Notes under the pieces: generated by a model | Told to the model about the DNA's origin: nothing | Databases searched by the model: none | The model's input: the letters and a program-made list of their open reading frames with translations, nothing else | Shown here: positions 9,001-18,262 of the stretch, one piece after another | Position numbering within the stretch: the stretch's first letter is position 1 | Layout of the letters: each line of letters starts with the position of its first letter | NCBI RefSeq assembly: GCF_026241095.1 | Contig: NZ_JAPFGB010000032.1 | Span: 1-64,000, forward strand | Direction: 5' to 3' | Length of the DNA: 64,000 nt | Source of the DNA: Saccharopolyspora sp. NFXS83 | GTDB taxonomy: Bacteria; Actinomycetota; Actinomycetes; Mycobacteriales; Pseudonocardiaceae | Made by a program: the position numbers and the translations under genes

Positions 9001-9603
9001 CTAGTCCGCCGGGCGTGGCGCCGCAGCGGCCTCACCTGCCACGACACCGGGAGCCGCGAACGGGCCGATCCGGTAGAGGTCCTCGCCCAGGTGCGCGTCC
9101 GGGAACAGTTCGGCGCCGAACAGCTCGCTGCGGGCGAGCTCGGTACCGCGGTCCCTGGCCAGCGCCGAGAACAGCTTGATCGAGGCGGTGTTGTCAGCGG
9201 TGATGGTCGTCTCCAGGTAGCGGACACCGTCCGGCACCAGCCGGTCGAGCAGGTGCCCGAGCAGCTTGCCCGCCACACCGCGGCCACGCTGCGAGGCGTC
9301 CACGGCGACCTGCCAGATCATCAGCACGTCCGGGGCGTCCGGGCGCAGGTAGCCGGTGACGAAACCGACCACGTCGCCGTCCTCCCGCGCCACCGCACTG
9401 GTGTGCGCGAAGTCCCGGCACCACAACAGGTACGCGTAGGACGAGTTCACATCGAGCACTCGCGAATCACGGGTGATCCGATAGAGCGCGGGGCCGTCCG
9501 CGACGACCGGAATGCCGATCTCGCCGGAAGCGGAAGAACCGCTCCCCGCATTCCGTCCGCCATTCGGTCCGTCGCCGTTATGGCTGGGTTTGTCGCCGGT
9601 CAT
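9001..9603 (-). CDS. ectA: L-2,4-diaminobutyrate N-acetyltransferase
   Basis: 200 aa GNAT acetyltransferase, the second ectoine step. The acetyl-CoA loop QRGRGVAG is at residues 105-112, preceded by MIWQVAVD. The first 35 residues (Gly/Asn/Ser-rich) lie outside the usual EctA domain. The ATG at 9603 has no good Shine-Dalgarno, but a sigma-70-like promoter ends about 8 bp before it, so the mRNA may be nearly leaderless. A later start inside the extension is not excluded. It is first in ectABC. Confidence 0.93.
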   Translation of the reverse strand: MTGDKPSHNGDGPNGGRNAGSGSSASGEIGIPVVADGPALYRITRDSRVLDVNSSYAYLLWCRDFAHTSAVAREDGDVVGFVTGYLRPDAPDVLMIWQVAVDASQRGRGVAGKLLGHLLDRLVPDGVRYLETTITADNTASIKLFSALARDRGTELARSELFGAELFPDAHLGEDLYRIGPFAAPGVVAGEAAAAPRPAD

Positions 9604-9611
9604 GCTTTGCC

Positions 9612-9640
9612 AACTTAACAGAACATCGGTAACGCGTCAG
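9612..9640 (-). promoter_or_regulatory. Putative ectA promoter
   Basis: On the minus strand CTGACG (-35, complement of 9635-9640), a 17-bp spacer and TAAGTT (-10, complement of 9612-9617) lie immediately ahead of the ectA ATG, leaving only 8 bp between -10 and start codon. This predicts a leaderless or near-leaderless transcript. Confidence 0.5.
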
Positions 9641-9936
9641 GCACTCGGCCGTTTCCTGGCGTCACTACCAGGCGATACTCGATTTTACACGTGATGAGCA
9701 CGACAGGATTGTTGCGCGTCGCATCAGCGCAATGATAACGATCTAAGGCGCATAGTGATCGAATTTGCGCACTGCGGGCGTGACCAGCTAAAACGCCCGC
9801 CGCAGCAGCACGTCCGGACTCGGATTCGATTGCCCGGCCGCATTTTTCACGGTCCGCTCCGGAAATTGCGATCTTCATCCGGCGAGCGACCACCCGGGGT
9901 GCACGGTCTCTCACTTTCCGCCACCGGAACGCACAC
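9641..9936. other. Intergenic region upstream of ectA, no gene
   Basis: About 300 bp, visibly richer in A/T than the surrounding DNA, lie between the ectA promoter and the protease terminator. It may carry osmotic control sites for ectA. No ORF or clear repeat was recognised. Confidence 0.45.
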
Positions 9937-9964
9937 GTCCGGGGCCGCCGTGGCGGCCCCGGAC
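9937..9964 (-). terminator. Perfect 13-bp hairpin downstream of the protease gene
   Basis: GTCCGGGGCCGCC (9937-9949) and GGCGGCCCCGGAC (9952-9964) are separated by 2 nt. It lies 30 bp past the protease stop. No T-tract is seen. Confidence 0.65.
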
Positions 9965-9994
9965 GCGGGGTACTGCTGGAGAGCCTTCGGCGAA

Positions 9995-10729
9995 TCAGAC
10001 GCCGGCGACTTCCTTGATCCAGTCGCGGTACTCGGTGACGTTCGTGTACGCCGTCGAGGTCGCGCGGTCGCTCGTGGAGGCCACGCCGACCTGGGTGCCG
10101 TTGGAGAACATCGGGCCGCCCGAGTCACCGCCGGCGGTGATGCCGTTGACGCGGTCGGCGCAGACCGCGGTGCCGCCGCGGTAGTCGGTGCAGGCGATGT
10201 CGGTGACCTTGACATCGGCCACCTTCAGGTTCTCGGCCTGGCACTGGGCCTCGGGCTGGTCGGTGCAGGTCGCGCCCCAGCCGTAGACCTGGACGGTGTC
10301 GCCGTTGTTGACGTCACCGGTCGAGCCGAGCGGCGAGAACTCGACGTTCATCGGGGTGGCCACGTTGACCAGCGCGAGGTCGACGCTGTCGTGCACGTGC
10401 ACGCCGCCGGCCTTGGCCTTGACCTCCTGGCCCTCGTGCTGGTTCAGGCTGCCGACCTTGAAGCTGATCGCGTCGCCCGCGCCTTCCACGCAGTGCTGCG
10501 CGGTGAGCACCCAGTCCGCGGAGATGGCGGTGGCGGTGCAGGCCTCCTGGCCGTTGTTGAGCAGGCGAACGGCCCAAGGAGCGTCAGTGGCCTCCTCGCC
10601 GTCGATGATCATCGGCTGCATGTCGACGGGGGCGGGCGCCGCAGGGGCGGCGGCCTGGGCGGGAACGGCGAAGGCGGCGGCGGCCAGGGCCAGGCCCGCC
10701 GCTCCGGTCAGCACTCGTGCCAGGGACAC
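9995..10729 (-). CDS. Secreted trypsin-like serine protease (S1 family)
   Basis: 244 aa. An N-terminal signal peptide (hydrophobic core about residues 5-25, AQA-A cleavage region) precedes a short propeptide and the mature start IIDGEEATDAPW. The catalytic triad is complete: His79 in TAQHC, Asp117 in VDLALV, Ser203 in GGDSGGP. Cysteine pairs are consistent with disulfides after export. The propeptide suggests a secreted zymogen as in Streptomyces trypsin/griselysin relatives. The GTG at 10729 has AGGAG upstream. It is transcribed alone and ends in a strong hairpin. Confidence 0.92.
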   Translation of the reverse strand: MSLARVLTGAAGLALAAAAFAVPAQAAAPAAPAPVDMQPMIIDGEEATDAPWAVRLLNNGQEACTATAISADWVLTAQHCVEGAGDAISFKVGSLNQHEGQEVKAKAGGVHVHDSVDLALVNVATPMNVEFSPLGSTGDVNNGDTVQVYGWGATCTDQPEAQCQAENLKVADVKVTDIACTDYRGGTAVCADRVNGITAGGDSGGPMFSNGTQVGVASTSDRATSTAYTNVTEYRDWIKEVAGV

Positions 10730-10972
10730 GCTGATCTCCTCTGGGTAGCAGCGGCAACGCTGTGGGGACGGTCAAGTGGTCCCATGACCTCACCCGAACG
10801 GGTAATGGGTCAACCAATTGGTCACTATTCGCCACCACTCCCCTGGTTTTAGACCTGATCGAGATGCGCCGTTCGATTGACCACAGCAACCTTCGAAGGC
10901 CCACTATGGGCCTCGGCCGCACCCCGCCGTCAAGGGTCCGGCGGCCGTACTCCACGGACTTCGGGGGCATTC

Positions 10973-11746
10973 ATGGAGATCACGTCGTACCCGCCCGGCA
11001 CGCCCTGCTGGGTCGACCTCAGCACCGCCGACCCCGATTCGACCTCGGATTTCTACGCCGAGCTGTTCGGCTGGACGGTGCACGACTCCGGCCCGGACGC
11101 GGGCGGCTACCTGATCTGCCAGCGGGGCGGCAAGCCGATCGCGGGCATCGGCCCGCAGGACGAGCGCCAGCAGGGCCCGACGTTCTGGACCACCTACGTG
11201 GCCACGACCGACGCCGACGCCTCCGCCGAGGCCGTCCGAACCGCGGGCGGCCAAGTGCACCTGAACCCGATGGACGTGTTCGACGCGGGCCGGATGGCGC
11301 TGTGCTCGGACCCCACCGGCGCCGCCGTCGCGCTGTGGCAGCCGAACCAGCACCCCGGTTCGACCGTCGTCAACGAGCCCGGCACCCCCTGCTGGCACGA
11401 GCTGGCCACCCGCGAACCCGACCGCGCCACCGAGTTCTACCGCGCGGTGTTCGGCTGGGAAGCGGCGTCGCAGGTCACCGGCGACACCGAGTACCGGCTG
11501 CTGCGGCTGGGCGGCCACGAGATCGGCGGGATGATCCGAATCGACGAGAGCTGGCCAGCCGAGGTGCCCGCGCACTGGCTCGTGTACTTCGCGGTCCCGG
11601 ACACCGACCGCGCCCTCGCCGACGTCACCCGCCTCGGCGGCGCCACCGTGGTCGGCCCGGTCGACATCGAGCCCGGCCGCTTCGCCGTGGTCCACGACCC
11701 GGCAGGCAGCATCTTCGGAGTCATCCACCTCAACCCCGCCGGGTGA
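10973..11746 (+). CDS. VOC-family protein with two glyoxalase/bleomycin-resistance folds
   Basis: 257 aa with two tandem VOC halves, each beginning with a similar motif: PGTPCWVDLSTADP near residue 8 and PGTPCWHELATREP near 130, each followed by FY.ELFGW-type helices. It resembles the mycobacterial CFP30/CFP32 glyoxalase-like proteins, whose substrate is not firmly known. Metal ligands cannot be assigned with confidence. The ATG at 10973 was preferred over an in-frame upstream start because the first VOC strand begins right after it and GGGGG precedes it. It is divergent from the protease. Confidence 0.85.
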   Translation: MEITSYPPGTPCWVDLSTADPDSTSDFYAELFGWTVHDSGPDAGGYLICQRGGKPIAGIGPQDERQQGPTFWTTYVATTDADASAEAVRTAGGQVHLNPMDVFDAGRMALCSDPTGAAVALWQPNQHPGSTVVNEPGTPCWHELATREPDRATEFYRAVFGWEAASQVTGDTEYRLLRLGGHEIGGMIRIDESWPAEVPAHWLVYFAVPDTDRALADVTRLGGATVVGPVDIEPGRFAVVHDPAGSIFGVIHLNPAG

Positions 11747-11778
11747 GCTCCCCCGCGATCGTGCGGTGAACCGCGCCG

Positions 11779-11943
11779 TCAACCGCGACCGGGCAGCGGC
11801 TCCGACTGCGACAGGGCGCGCAGCCAGGCGGCGGCGCGGCACTCCCACCGCACGATCGCCCACTGCTCGGACAGGCGCAGCCAGGCGAAGCAGATCGACG
11901 GCACCCCCAGCAGGACGACCACGACCACCATCATCGAGTCCAC
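11779..11943 (-). CDS. Small predicted membrane protein
   Basis: About 54 aa. A single hydrophobic segment (residues 4-20, MMVVVVVLLGVPSICFAW) is followed by an amphipathic, Arg/Trp-containing tail. The GTG at 11943 has GGAGGG directly upstream; a GTG at 11961 in the same frame is an alternative. No family was recognised. It converges on the VOC gene with a 32-bp gap. Coding is plausible but not proven. Confidence 0.45.
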   Translation of the reverse strand: MDSMMVVVVVLLGVPSICFAWLRLSEQWAIVRWECRAAAWLRALSQSEPLPGRG

Positions 11944-12227
11944 GTTCCCTCCCCACTTCACGCACCGCGTCGGCGGTGTCGAACCGAAACGACACGACCG
12001 AACCTATTCCGGTTCCGGGCGGCATTACCACGGCCGGCGAACCACTCGCCAGGAATCCGCCAGATCGGCTTTTTTCCCGCCAGCTGTTCGTCACCCGCAG
12101 GATTCCCGCCACCCTGGCGGGAATGTGGCGAAAAGCCAGGTCGCTCCCGCGCATTCCCGCCCTTCGGCGCGGTTCGTTGACGAGATCACTCCCGACCCTT
12201 AGTCTCCGCGCGAAACTGAGGGGAACA

Positions 12228-13100
12228 ATGGGGAACGACGACAGAACCCGCAAGAATGCGGGAAACGCGCTGGCGTCGCTGCACAAGGGGCTCGGGGTGC
12301 GGCGCGCGGACCTGCACACCCGTTTGGGGCCCGAGCTGCGCGGCATCCTGCGGATCACCGGTACGGACGCGACGGGCGTGCGGGAGCAGCTGACGCGGTG
12401 GCTGGAGGAGTGGCTGGCGCAGCTCGCCGACTCCGACCTGGCCCGCATCGCCGCGGTGTCCTACAACATCCCGCCCAGCAAGGGGCTCAACGGGCTCAAC
12501 TACGGCCACCGCGTCGAGGCGCTGGCCGCCGAGTTCGGCAGGGGGTTCTCCAAGCGCAGCATCGAGCGGCGGATGCCCGAGATCGTCCAACACCTCCAAG
12601 GATGCCTTGACCAGCAATACCGTTCGCCGAAGGCGCCCAAGGAGGTGGCGATGCGGCAGCACGAACCCCTGTCGGGGGACGCTGCGGCACCGCAGCCCGA
12701 GCCGGAACGCGGAGGGGTGCACGATGCGCTGCGGGCGCTGCACGATCCGCGTTCGGCCGTTCGCCGCGTGATCGACTGCTTCCTCGCGGACGACGTCCAC
12801 GTGCCGTGCTCGCCCGCGGGCGGGCTGGTCGCGATCAGGGCGGCGGGCCGCAGCACCTGGGTGTGCGCGTTCACCCGAGCGCACCTGCTGGAGGACTACC
12901 GGCGGGCTTCGTCGGCACCGTGGGCCACCGGCTCCCACCGGCTGCTCGGAGCGGACCTGGTGCGCACCGCGACCCGGACCTCGGACCCGATGGGAATTCT
13001 GCTGAACCCGCGCGCCGGAGAACCGATGGCGCTCACCGAGACGGTGAGCATTCCACCGGCACTGACCGCCGAGATCCGCGAAACGTTGCGGTCCACCTAG
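12228..13100 (+). CDS. SseB-domain protein with an unassigned N-terminal helical domain
   Basis: 290 aa. The first 130 residues form a helical domain (GLGVRRADLHTRLGPELR ... ERRMPEIVQHL) that resembles N-terminal modules of other actinobacterial regulators, but I cannot name it. An acidic/proline linker follows. The last 120 residues match the SseB N-terminal domain pattern (FLADDVHVPC ... GADLVRTA ... PMGILLNPRAGEPM). SseB-domain proteins in actinobacteria often neighbour type VII (ESX) genes, and the next gene encodes a WXG-sized protein. The ATG at 12228 has GAGGGG upstream. Confidence 0.65.
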   Translation: MGNDDRTRKNAGNALASLHKGLGVRRADLHTRLGPELRGILRITGTDATGVREQLTRWLEEWLAQLADSDLARIAAVSYNIPPSKGLNGLNYGHRVEALAAEFGRGFSKRSIERRMPEIVQHLQGCLDQQYRSPKAPKEVAMRQHEPLSGDAAAPQPEPERGGVHDALRALHDPRSAVRRVIDCFLADDVHVPCSPAGGLVAIRAAGRSTWVCAFTRAHLLEDYRRASSAPWATGSHRLLGADLVRTATRTSDPMGILLNPRAGEPMALTETVSIPPALTAEIRETLRST

Positions 13101-13156
13101 GCCCCTGCATCAGGTCCGGATGAATCAACGGATAGATTCCCGCTACCCTCCGTTCC

Positions 13157-13477
13157 ATGGCCGAGTTGGACGATTCCGCGGCGCACCTTTTCGCCTCTCC
13201 GGAAGAACTGCACCGGAGCGCGAACACCGCGCAGCACATCATTGACGACTTCCGAGAACAGACAGTTCGCAAATTTCAGCTCAACCCGGAACAGGCGGGG
13301 AACGACGAATTGACCCGGGCACTCCAGACCTTCCAGGAGGACTCCTCCCGAGCCGGCGCCGAACTCGCCGGTGAGGCGGCCGAGCTCACCGACCGGCTGC
13401 GCGCCACCGCGGACGACTACGCGCGGATCGACGCCGACCTGGAGCGGGCGCTGATCACCGCGCTCGACCTCGGCTAG
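13157..13477 (+). CDS. WXG100-sized helical protein, putative type VII secretion partner
   Basis: 106 aa, acidic, almost wholly alpha-helical in composition (long runs of E/A/L/R without Pro or Gly after residue 20), a size and character typical of ESX-associated DUF2563/DUF2580-type proteins. No canonical WXG motif is present. It lies 57 bp after the SseB-like gene and 17 bp before the next, so the three look like an operon. No Shine-Dalgarno precedes ATG 13157, but TACCCT ends 8 bp upstream as a possible -10, which would make it leaderless. Confidence 0.6.
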   Translation: MAELDDSAAHLFASPEELHRSANTAQHIIDDFREQTVRKFQLNPEQAGNDELTRALQTFQEDSSRAGAELAGEAAELTDRLRATADDYARIDADLERALITALDLG

Positions 13478-13494
13478 CTCCGGAGCGAACGCGG

Positions 13495-14250
13495 ATGATC
13501 CAGCCACCCGACGATGAGCCGCCGCTGCCCGGCAACACCCAGGGCATCGTCACCGAATGCGATCGGCTGCGGAAACTGGCCGACAGCCTCGACCAGACCG
13601 GGCGCGCGCTGCGCGACGTGCGGGTCGAGTCGTGGTCGGGCCGAGCCCGAGATCGTTTCGACGCGGCCCAGTACGAGCTGAGCAAGCAGTGGCGGCAGTC
13701 CGCCGATGCGCACTACGCCGCCGCCGACGCGCTCGGCGAATACCAGGTGCTGCTGGAGAACCTCCAGCAGCACGCGCGATCCGAGGCCGCCGACGCCGCC
13801 GGCGACCCGGTGCGGCAGGCCGCCGCGGCGGAGCTGATCCGCCGCTGGCGGATCCAGCAGGACGAAGCCGGGCGCCGGGCGGCGCGCGCGATCTCGCGGG
13901 CCGGCGAAGACCTGGCCGCGCTGCCGCCGGTGCTGCCGCGGGAGGCCGCTCCCGCGCCGCCGCGCGGGGCCCTTCCCGCTCCGAGGCCCGAAGCCGCGCC
14001 GGAACCCGAGCCCCCGCGAGAACCCGAGCCCGCGCCGGAACCCGAACCTCCGCAGGAGCCCGAACCCGCCCACCGGCCCGAGCAGGCGGAGCCGCCCGTC
14101 GCCGAGCCACCGCTGGTGCTGGAGTCATTGCACCCGGAGATGACGTTGCACGACCTGAACGCCTACCAACGCGAACTGCTCCGGCTCAACCAAGACGTCC
14201 GCGCGGCGTGGGCCGCCCCGGACCGCCAGTTCGTCATCCCGATCCCGTGA
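13495..14250 (+). CDS. Putative type VII secretion substrate, helical head with Glu-Pro-rich linker
   Basis: 251 aa. Residues 10-130 are helical with WSG at about 42-44 in the position of a WXG turn (VRVESWSGRARDRFDAAQYE), like the T7SS signal domain that starts many LXG/WXG-type effectors. Residues 145-205 are an E-P repeat spacer. The C-terminal 45 residues (LESLHPEMTLHDLNAYQRELL ... VIPIP) form no toxin domain I recognise. A toxin would be expected after such a linker, so this may be a truncated or carrier form. GGAG lies upstream of ATG 13495. No ESX ATPase or membrane gene lies nearby. Confidence 0.55.
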   Translation: MIQPPDDEPPLPGNTQGIVTECDRLRKLADSLDQTGRALRDVRVESWSGRARDRFDAAQYELSKQWRQSADAHYAAADALGEYQVLLENLQQHARSEAADAAGDPVRQAAAAELIRRWRIQQDEAGRRAARAISRAGEDLAALPPVLPREAAPAPPRGALPAPRPEAAPEPEPPREPEPAPEPEPPQEPEPAHRPEQAEPPVAEPPLVLESLHPEMTLHDLNAYQRELLRLNQDVRAAWAAPDRQFVIPIP

Positions 14251-14548
14251 CTTCGCGAGCCGCGTTCTAGCCGCTCAACAGGGCTCGTCACGGGACGTGC
14301 TCACGGGCCGTCGCCCGGTCGGGGAGTACAGAATCGACTCCCGATCACCGATCATCAGTAGGCGAAACGACCCGTGCCCCCGGTCGCACGACCGAACCCG
14401 GTGCTCACGCCGCAGGTGCGTTCGCCGTGGGGCGCCGCCGGGAAACCCACCGACACCGGCCGCCCTCGCGCCGGACATCTCCGATCCCGACCACCTGCCG
14501 ATACCGGTCGAGTCCAGCACCATCCGAACTCAGCGCCCCTGGAACGGA
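14251..14548. other. Intergenic, no gene recognised
   Basis: Short frames on both strands have no motif or ribosome binding site. The right end abuts the tRNA 3' end; no terminator hairpin for the tRNA was recognised. Confidence 0.45.
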
Positions 14549-14620
14549 GCCGCTGAGGGGACTCGAACCCCTGACCGTCCGCTTACAAGGCGGGTGCTCT
14601 ACCAACTGAGCTACAGCGGC
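14549..14620 (-). tRNA. tRNA-Thr (UGU anticodon)
   Basis: 72 nt, reading on the minus strand from GCCGCTG to CAGCGGC (acceptor arms pair fully). D-arm GCTC/GAGC, T-arm AGGGG/CCCCT with TTCGAGT loop. The anticodon loop CTTGTAA places U at 33 and TGT at 34-36, decoding ACA. The top anticodon-stem pair is C-A, otherwise canonical. CCA is not encoded. Shifting the loop by one would give GTA (Tyr), but the short variable arm argues against tRNA-Tyr. Confidence 0.95.
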
Positions 14621-14842
14621 GCGCACGGCCACGCCGTGCGCGCACATCGTAGTCGGCGCCGGGCTGCGGCGGGCAGGCGGCCGTGCCGGTGCGGCCCCTC
14701 GCCCGCGGGCGCGCGGGGCGGGTGTCAGGCTCGTGACGGACGACACCAACAGGACGTGCAACGGCTGAGGCGTGCGGGCCGATGGCCGAGGGGACGATCA
14801 ACACGATCGCCGCGAGGTGGCGAGCAGGAAGGTAGGTCTGCG

Positions 14843-16282
14843 GTGGGAATCACGCAGCGCGCCCGAGGTGTGCTGCGGCGGCGCGAGCCGACCGAGACGG
14901 TCGGGACGCGCAACGCCGTTTACGGGCCGGCACTGCCCGAGGAATCAACGGTCCACCTGGTGATGGACCTGGGGCTGCGCATCGGCGAAGTCCAGATGGC
15001 CAGCGGCGCGGGCGCTTCCGACGTGACCGCGACGATCATCGGTGTGGTCAGCGCGTACGGCCTGCCGCACTGCGAGGTCGACGTGATCTACACGTCGATC
15101 ACCGTCTCCTGCTACCGGGGCACCGAAGAGGTGCCGATCACCTCGCTGCGCGTGGTGCGAAACCGGTCCATCGACTACACGCGGCTGTCCGACGTGGAGG
15201 ACCTGGTCCGCGAGATCACCGCCGGTTCGATCTCCGCGTCCGAGGCCTACGCCGAACTGGACAAGATCACCTCCGCGCCGCACCCGTTCCCGCGCTGGGT
15301 GGCGACCCTGGCGTGGGCGGGCATGGCGGCCTCGCTGTCGGTGCTGCTCGGTGGCGGCGACCCGTGGCTGGCGCTGGTGGCCGCGGTGGCGACGGCGCTG
15401 GTCGACCGGATCGGCCGGATGCTGAACAAACGGGCGCTGCCGTTCTTCTTCCAGCAGGCGGTGGGCGGCGTCATCGCCACGAGCATCGCGCTGGCCTGCT
15501 CCGAGCTCCAACTGCTGACCAGCCCGGCGCTGGCGGTGGCGGCGAGCATCATCGTGCTGCTGTCCGGGATGACCGTCGTCGGTTCGATGCAGGACGCGAT
15601 CACGGGGTACAACGTGACCGCGGCCGGCCGCATCGCGGAGCTCGCGCTGATGTCGGCGGGATTGATCGCCGGAGTGGTGCTGGCGCTCTACACCGGCGTG
15701 GAGATCTTCGGCGCGGTCAACGAGGGCAGCGACCTGCGGGAGGTCGGCGCCGCGCAGATCGACTCGTCGCAGCCGCTGATGATCCCGGTCCAGGTGCTGG
15801 CGGGCGCGTCGACCTCGGCGTGCTTCGCGCTGGCCAGCTACGCGCCGCCCCGCCCGCTGATCATCGCCGGGCTCGGCGGCGCCGTCGCGGCGGGCGTGTC
15901 CGGAATCCTCATCAGCGACCTGGTGGGGGTGCACCCGGTGCTGGCGGGCGCGATCGCCACGACCGTCGTCGGCTTCGCCGGTGGCATCGTCACCCGGCAC
16001 TTCGGGATTCCGACACTGGTGATCGCGGTGTCCGGCGTGGCTCCGCTGCTGCCCGGTCTGGCCACCTACCGGGGCCTGTACGAGATCGCGGTGGCAGGCA
16101 ACCCGGCGGGCATGTCCACCCTGATGGTGGCCGCGGCGACCGGCCTCGCCCTGGGCGCGGGCGTGGTGCTGGGCGAATACCTCGCCCAACCCGTCCGGAC
16201 CCGCCTCGGCAGGCTCGAACGCCGCATCGCGGGCCCCCGCCTGTCCGGTCCGCTGCGCCCTACCCGCCGTCGGCTGGAGTGA
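14843..16282 (+). CDS. ThrE-family threonine/serine exporter
   Basis: 479 aa. A cytoplasmic ThrE domain comes first (residues about 30-175, with the family VHLVMDLGLRIGEVQMASGA segment). About ten transmembrane helices follow (PRWVATLAWAGMAASLSVLLGG onward), matching the full-length one-gene ThrE form of Corynebacterium. It exports threonine/serine driven by proton motive force; related proteins can carry other small solutes. GTG 14843 has AGGAAGG upstream. It is monocistronic, between the divergent tRNA and otsA. Confidence 0.85.
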   Translation: MGITQRARGVLRRREPTETVGTRNAVYGPALPEESTVHLVMDLGLRIGEVQMASGAGASDVTATIIGVVSAYGLPHCEVDVIYTSITVSCYRGTEEVPITSLRVVRNRSIDYTRLSDVEDLVREITAGSISASEAYAELDKITSAPHPFPRWVATLAWAGMAASLSVLLGGGDPWLALVAAVATALVDRIGRMLNKRALPFFFQQAVGGVIATSIALACSELQLLTSPALAVAASIIVLLSGMTVVGSMQDAITGYNVTAAGRIAELALMSAGLIAGVVLALYTGVEIFGAVNEGSDLREVGAAQIDSSQPLMIPVQVLAGASTSACFALASYAPPRPLIIAGLGGAVAAGVSGILISDLVGVHPVLAGAIATTVVGFAGGIVTRHFGIPTLVIAVSGVAPLLPGLATYRGLYEIAVAGNPAGMSTLMVAAATGLALGAGVVLGEYLAQPVRTRLGRLERRIAGPRLSGPLRPTRRRLE

Positions 16283-16694
16283 GCGCAGCGGTCCCTCCAC
16301 CGCCACCGCGCGGCGAACGCCGGATCGGCGCTGCGCGCCGAGATCGACCTGTGCTCGCGCTCGTCGCGGGTCTGGGCGACGCGATCCTGCTCGGCCACCA
16401 CACCCCCGGCTCCGCGACGGCCCTGTCGAGCTGCACCCGTCCCGGCTGAGCGCGCGGGAGCCGCCGAAGCACGAGCAGAACCAGCCGTGACGCCCAGGAG
16501 AAGTGAGCAAGGACTCGGGGGGCGTTGGCCCACACGAACGACGCGGGCGATGACTAGATTGACTAGCCTCGCCTGCGGGTAGTGAGTGATCCGGGACGGA
16601 CCCGCGACAGAGGGTCCAGCCGCTGGAGAGCACCAAGCCGTCGGCGCAGCCCATCCCGCCCGAGACAGCAGAGTCTCCCGAGGAGGCAACACCG
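16283..16694. other. Intergenic region upstream of otsA, no gene recognised
   Basis: Frames on both strands lack family motifs. The last 120 bp should hold the otsA promoter; the strong ribosome binding site AGGAGG is at 16681-16686. No repeat was seen. Confidence 0.5.
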
Positions 16695-18128
<1,434 letters not shown>

Positions 18129-18262
18129 CGCGAACATCGCGTGATTCCCGATTTTGCGGGAACCGCACACAATGATCGATCACCGGCGACGAGCAGTGAA
18201 CCCGACTCGCACGCTCGACGCCGAATCGGTCATGTAGACCCATCCGACCGCCCCAGAGGAGT

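Noticed and set aside
14549-14620. tRNA-Tyr reading (GTA)
   Set aside because: It needs a shifted anticodon loop and tRNA-Tyr has a long variable arm, absent here.
16283-16535. Possible small gene upstream of otsA
   Set aside because: Frames on both strands lack motif, start signal and hydrophobic or helical pattern.
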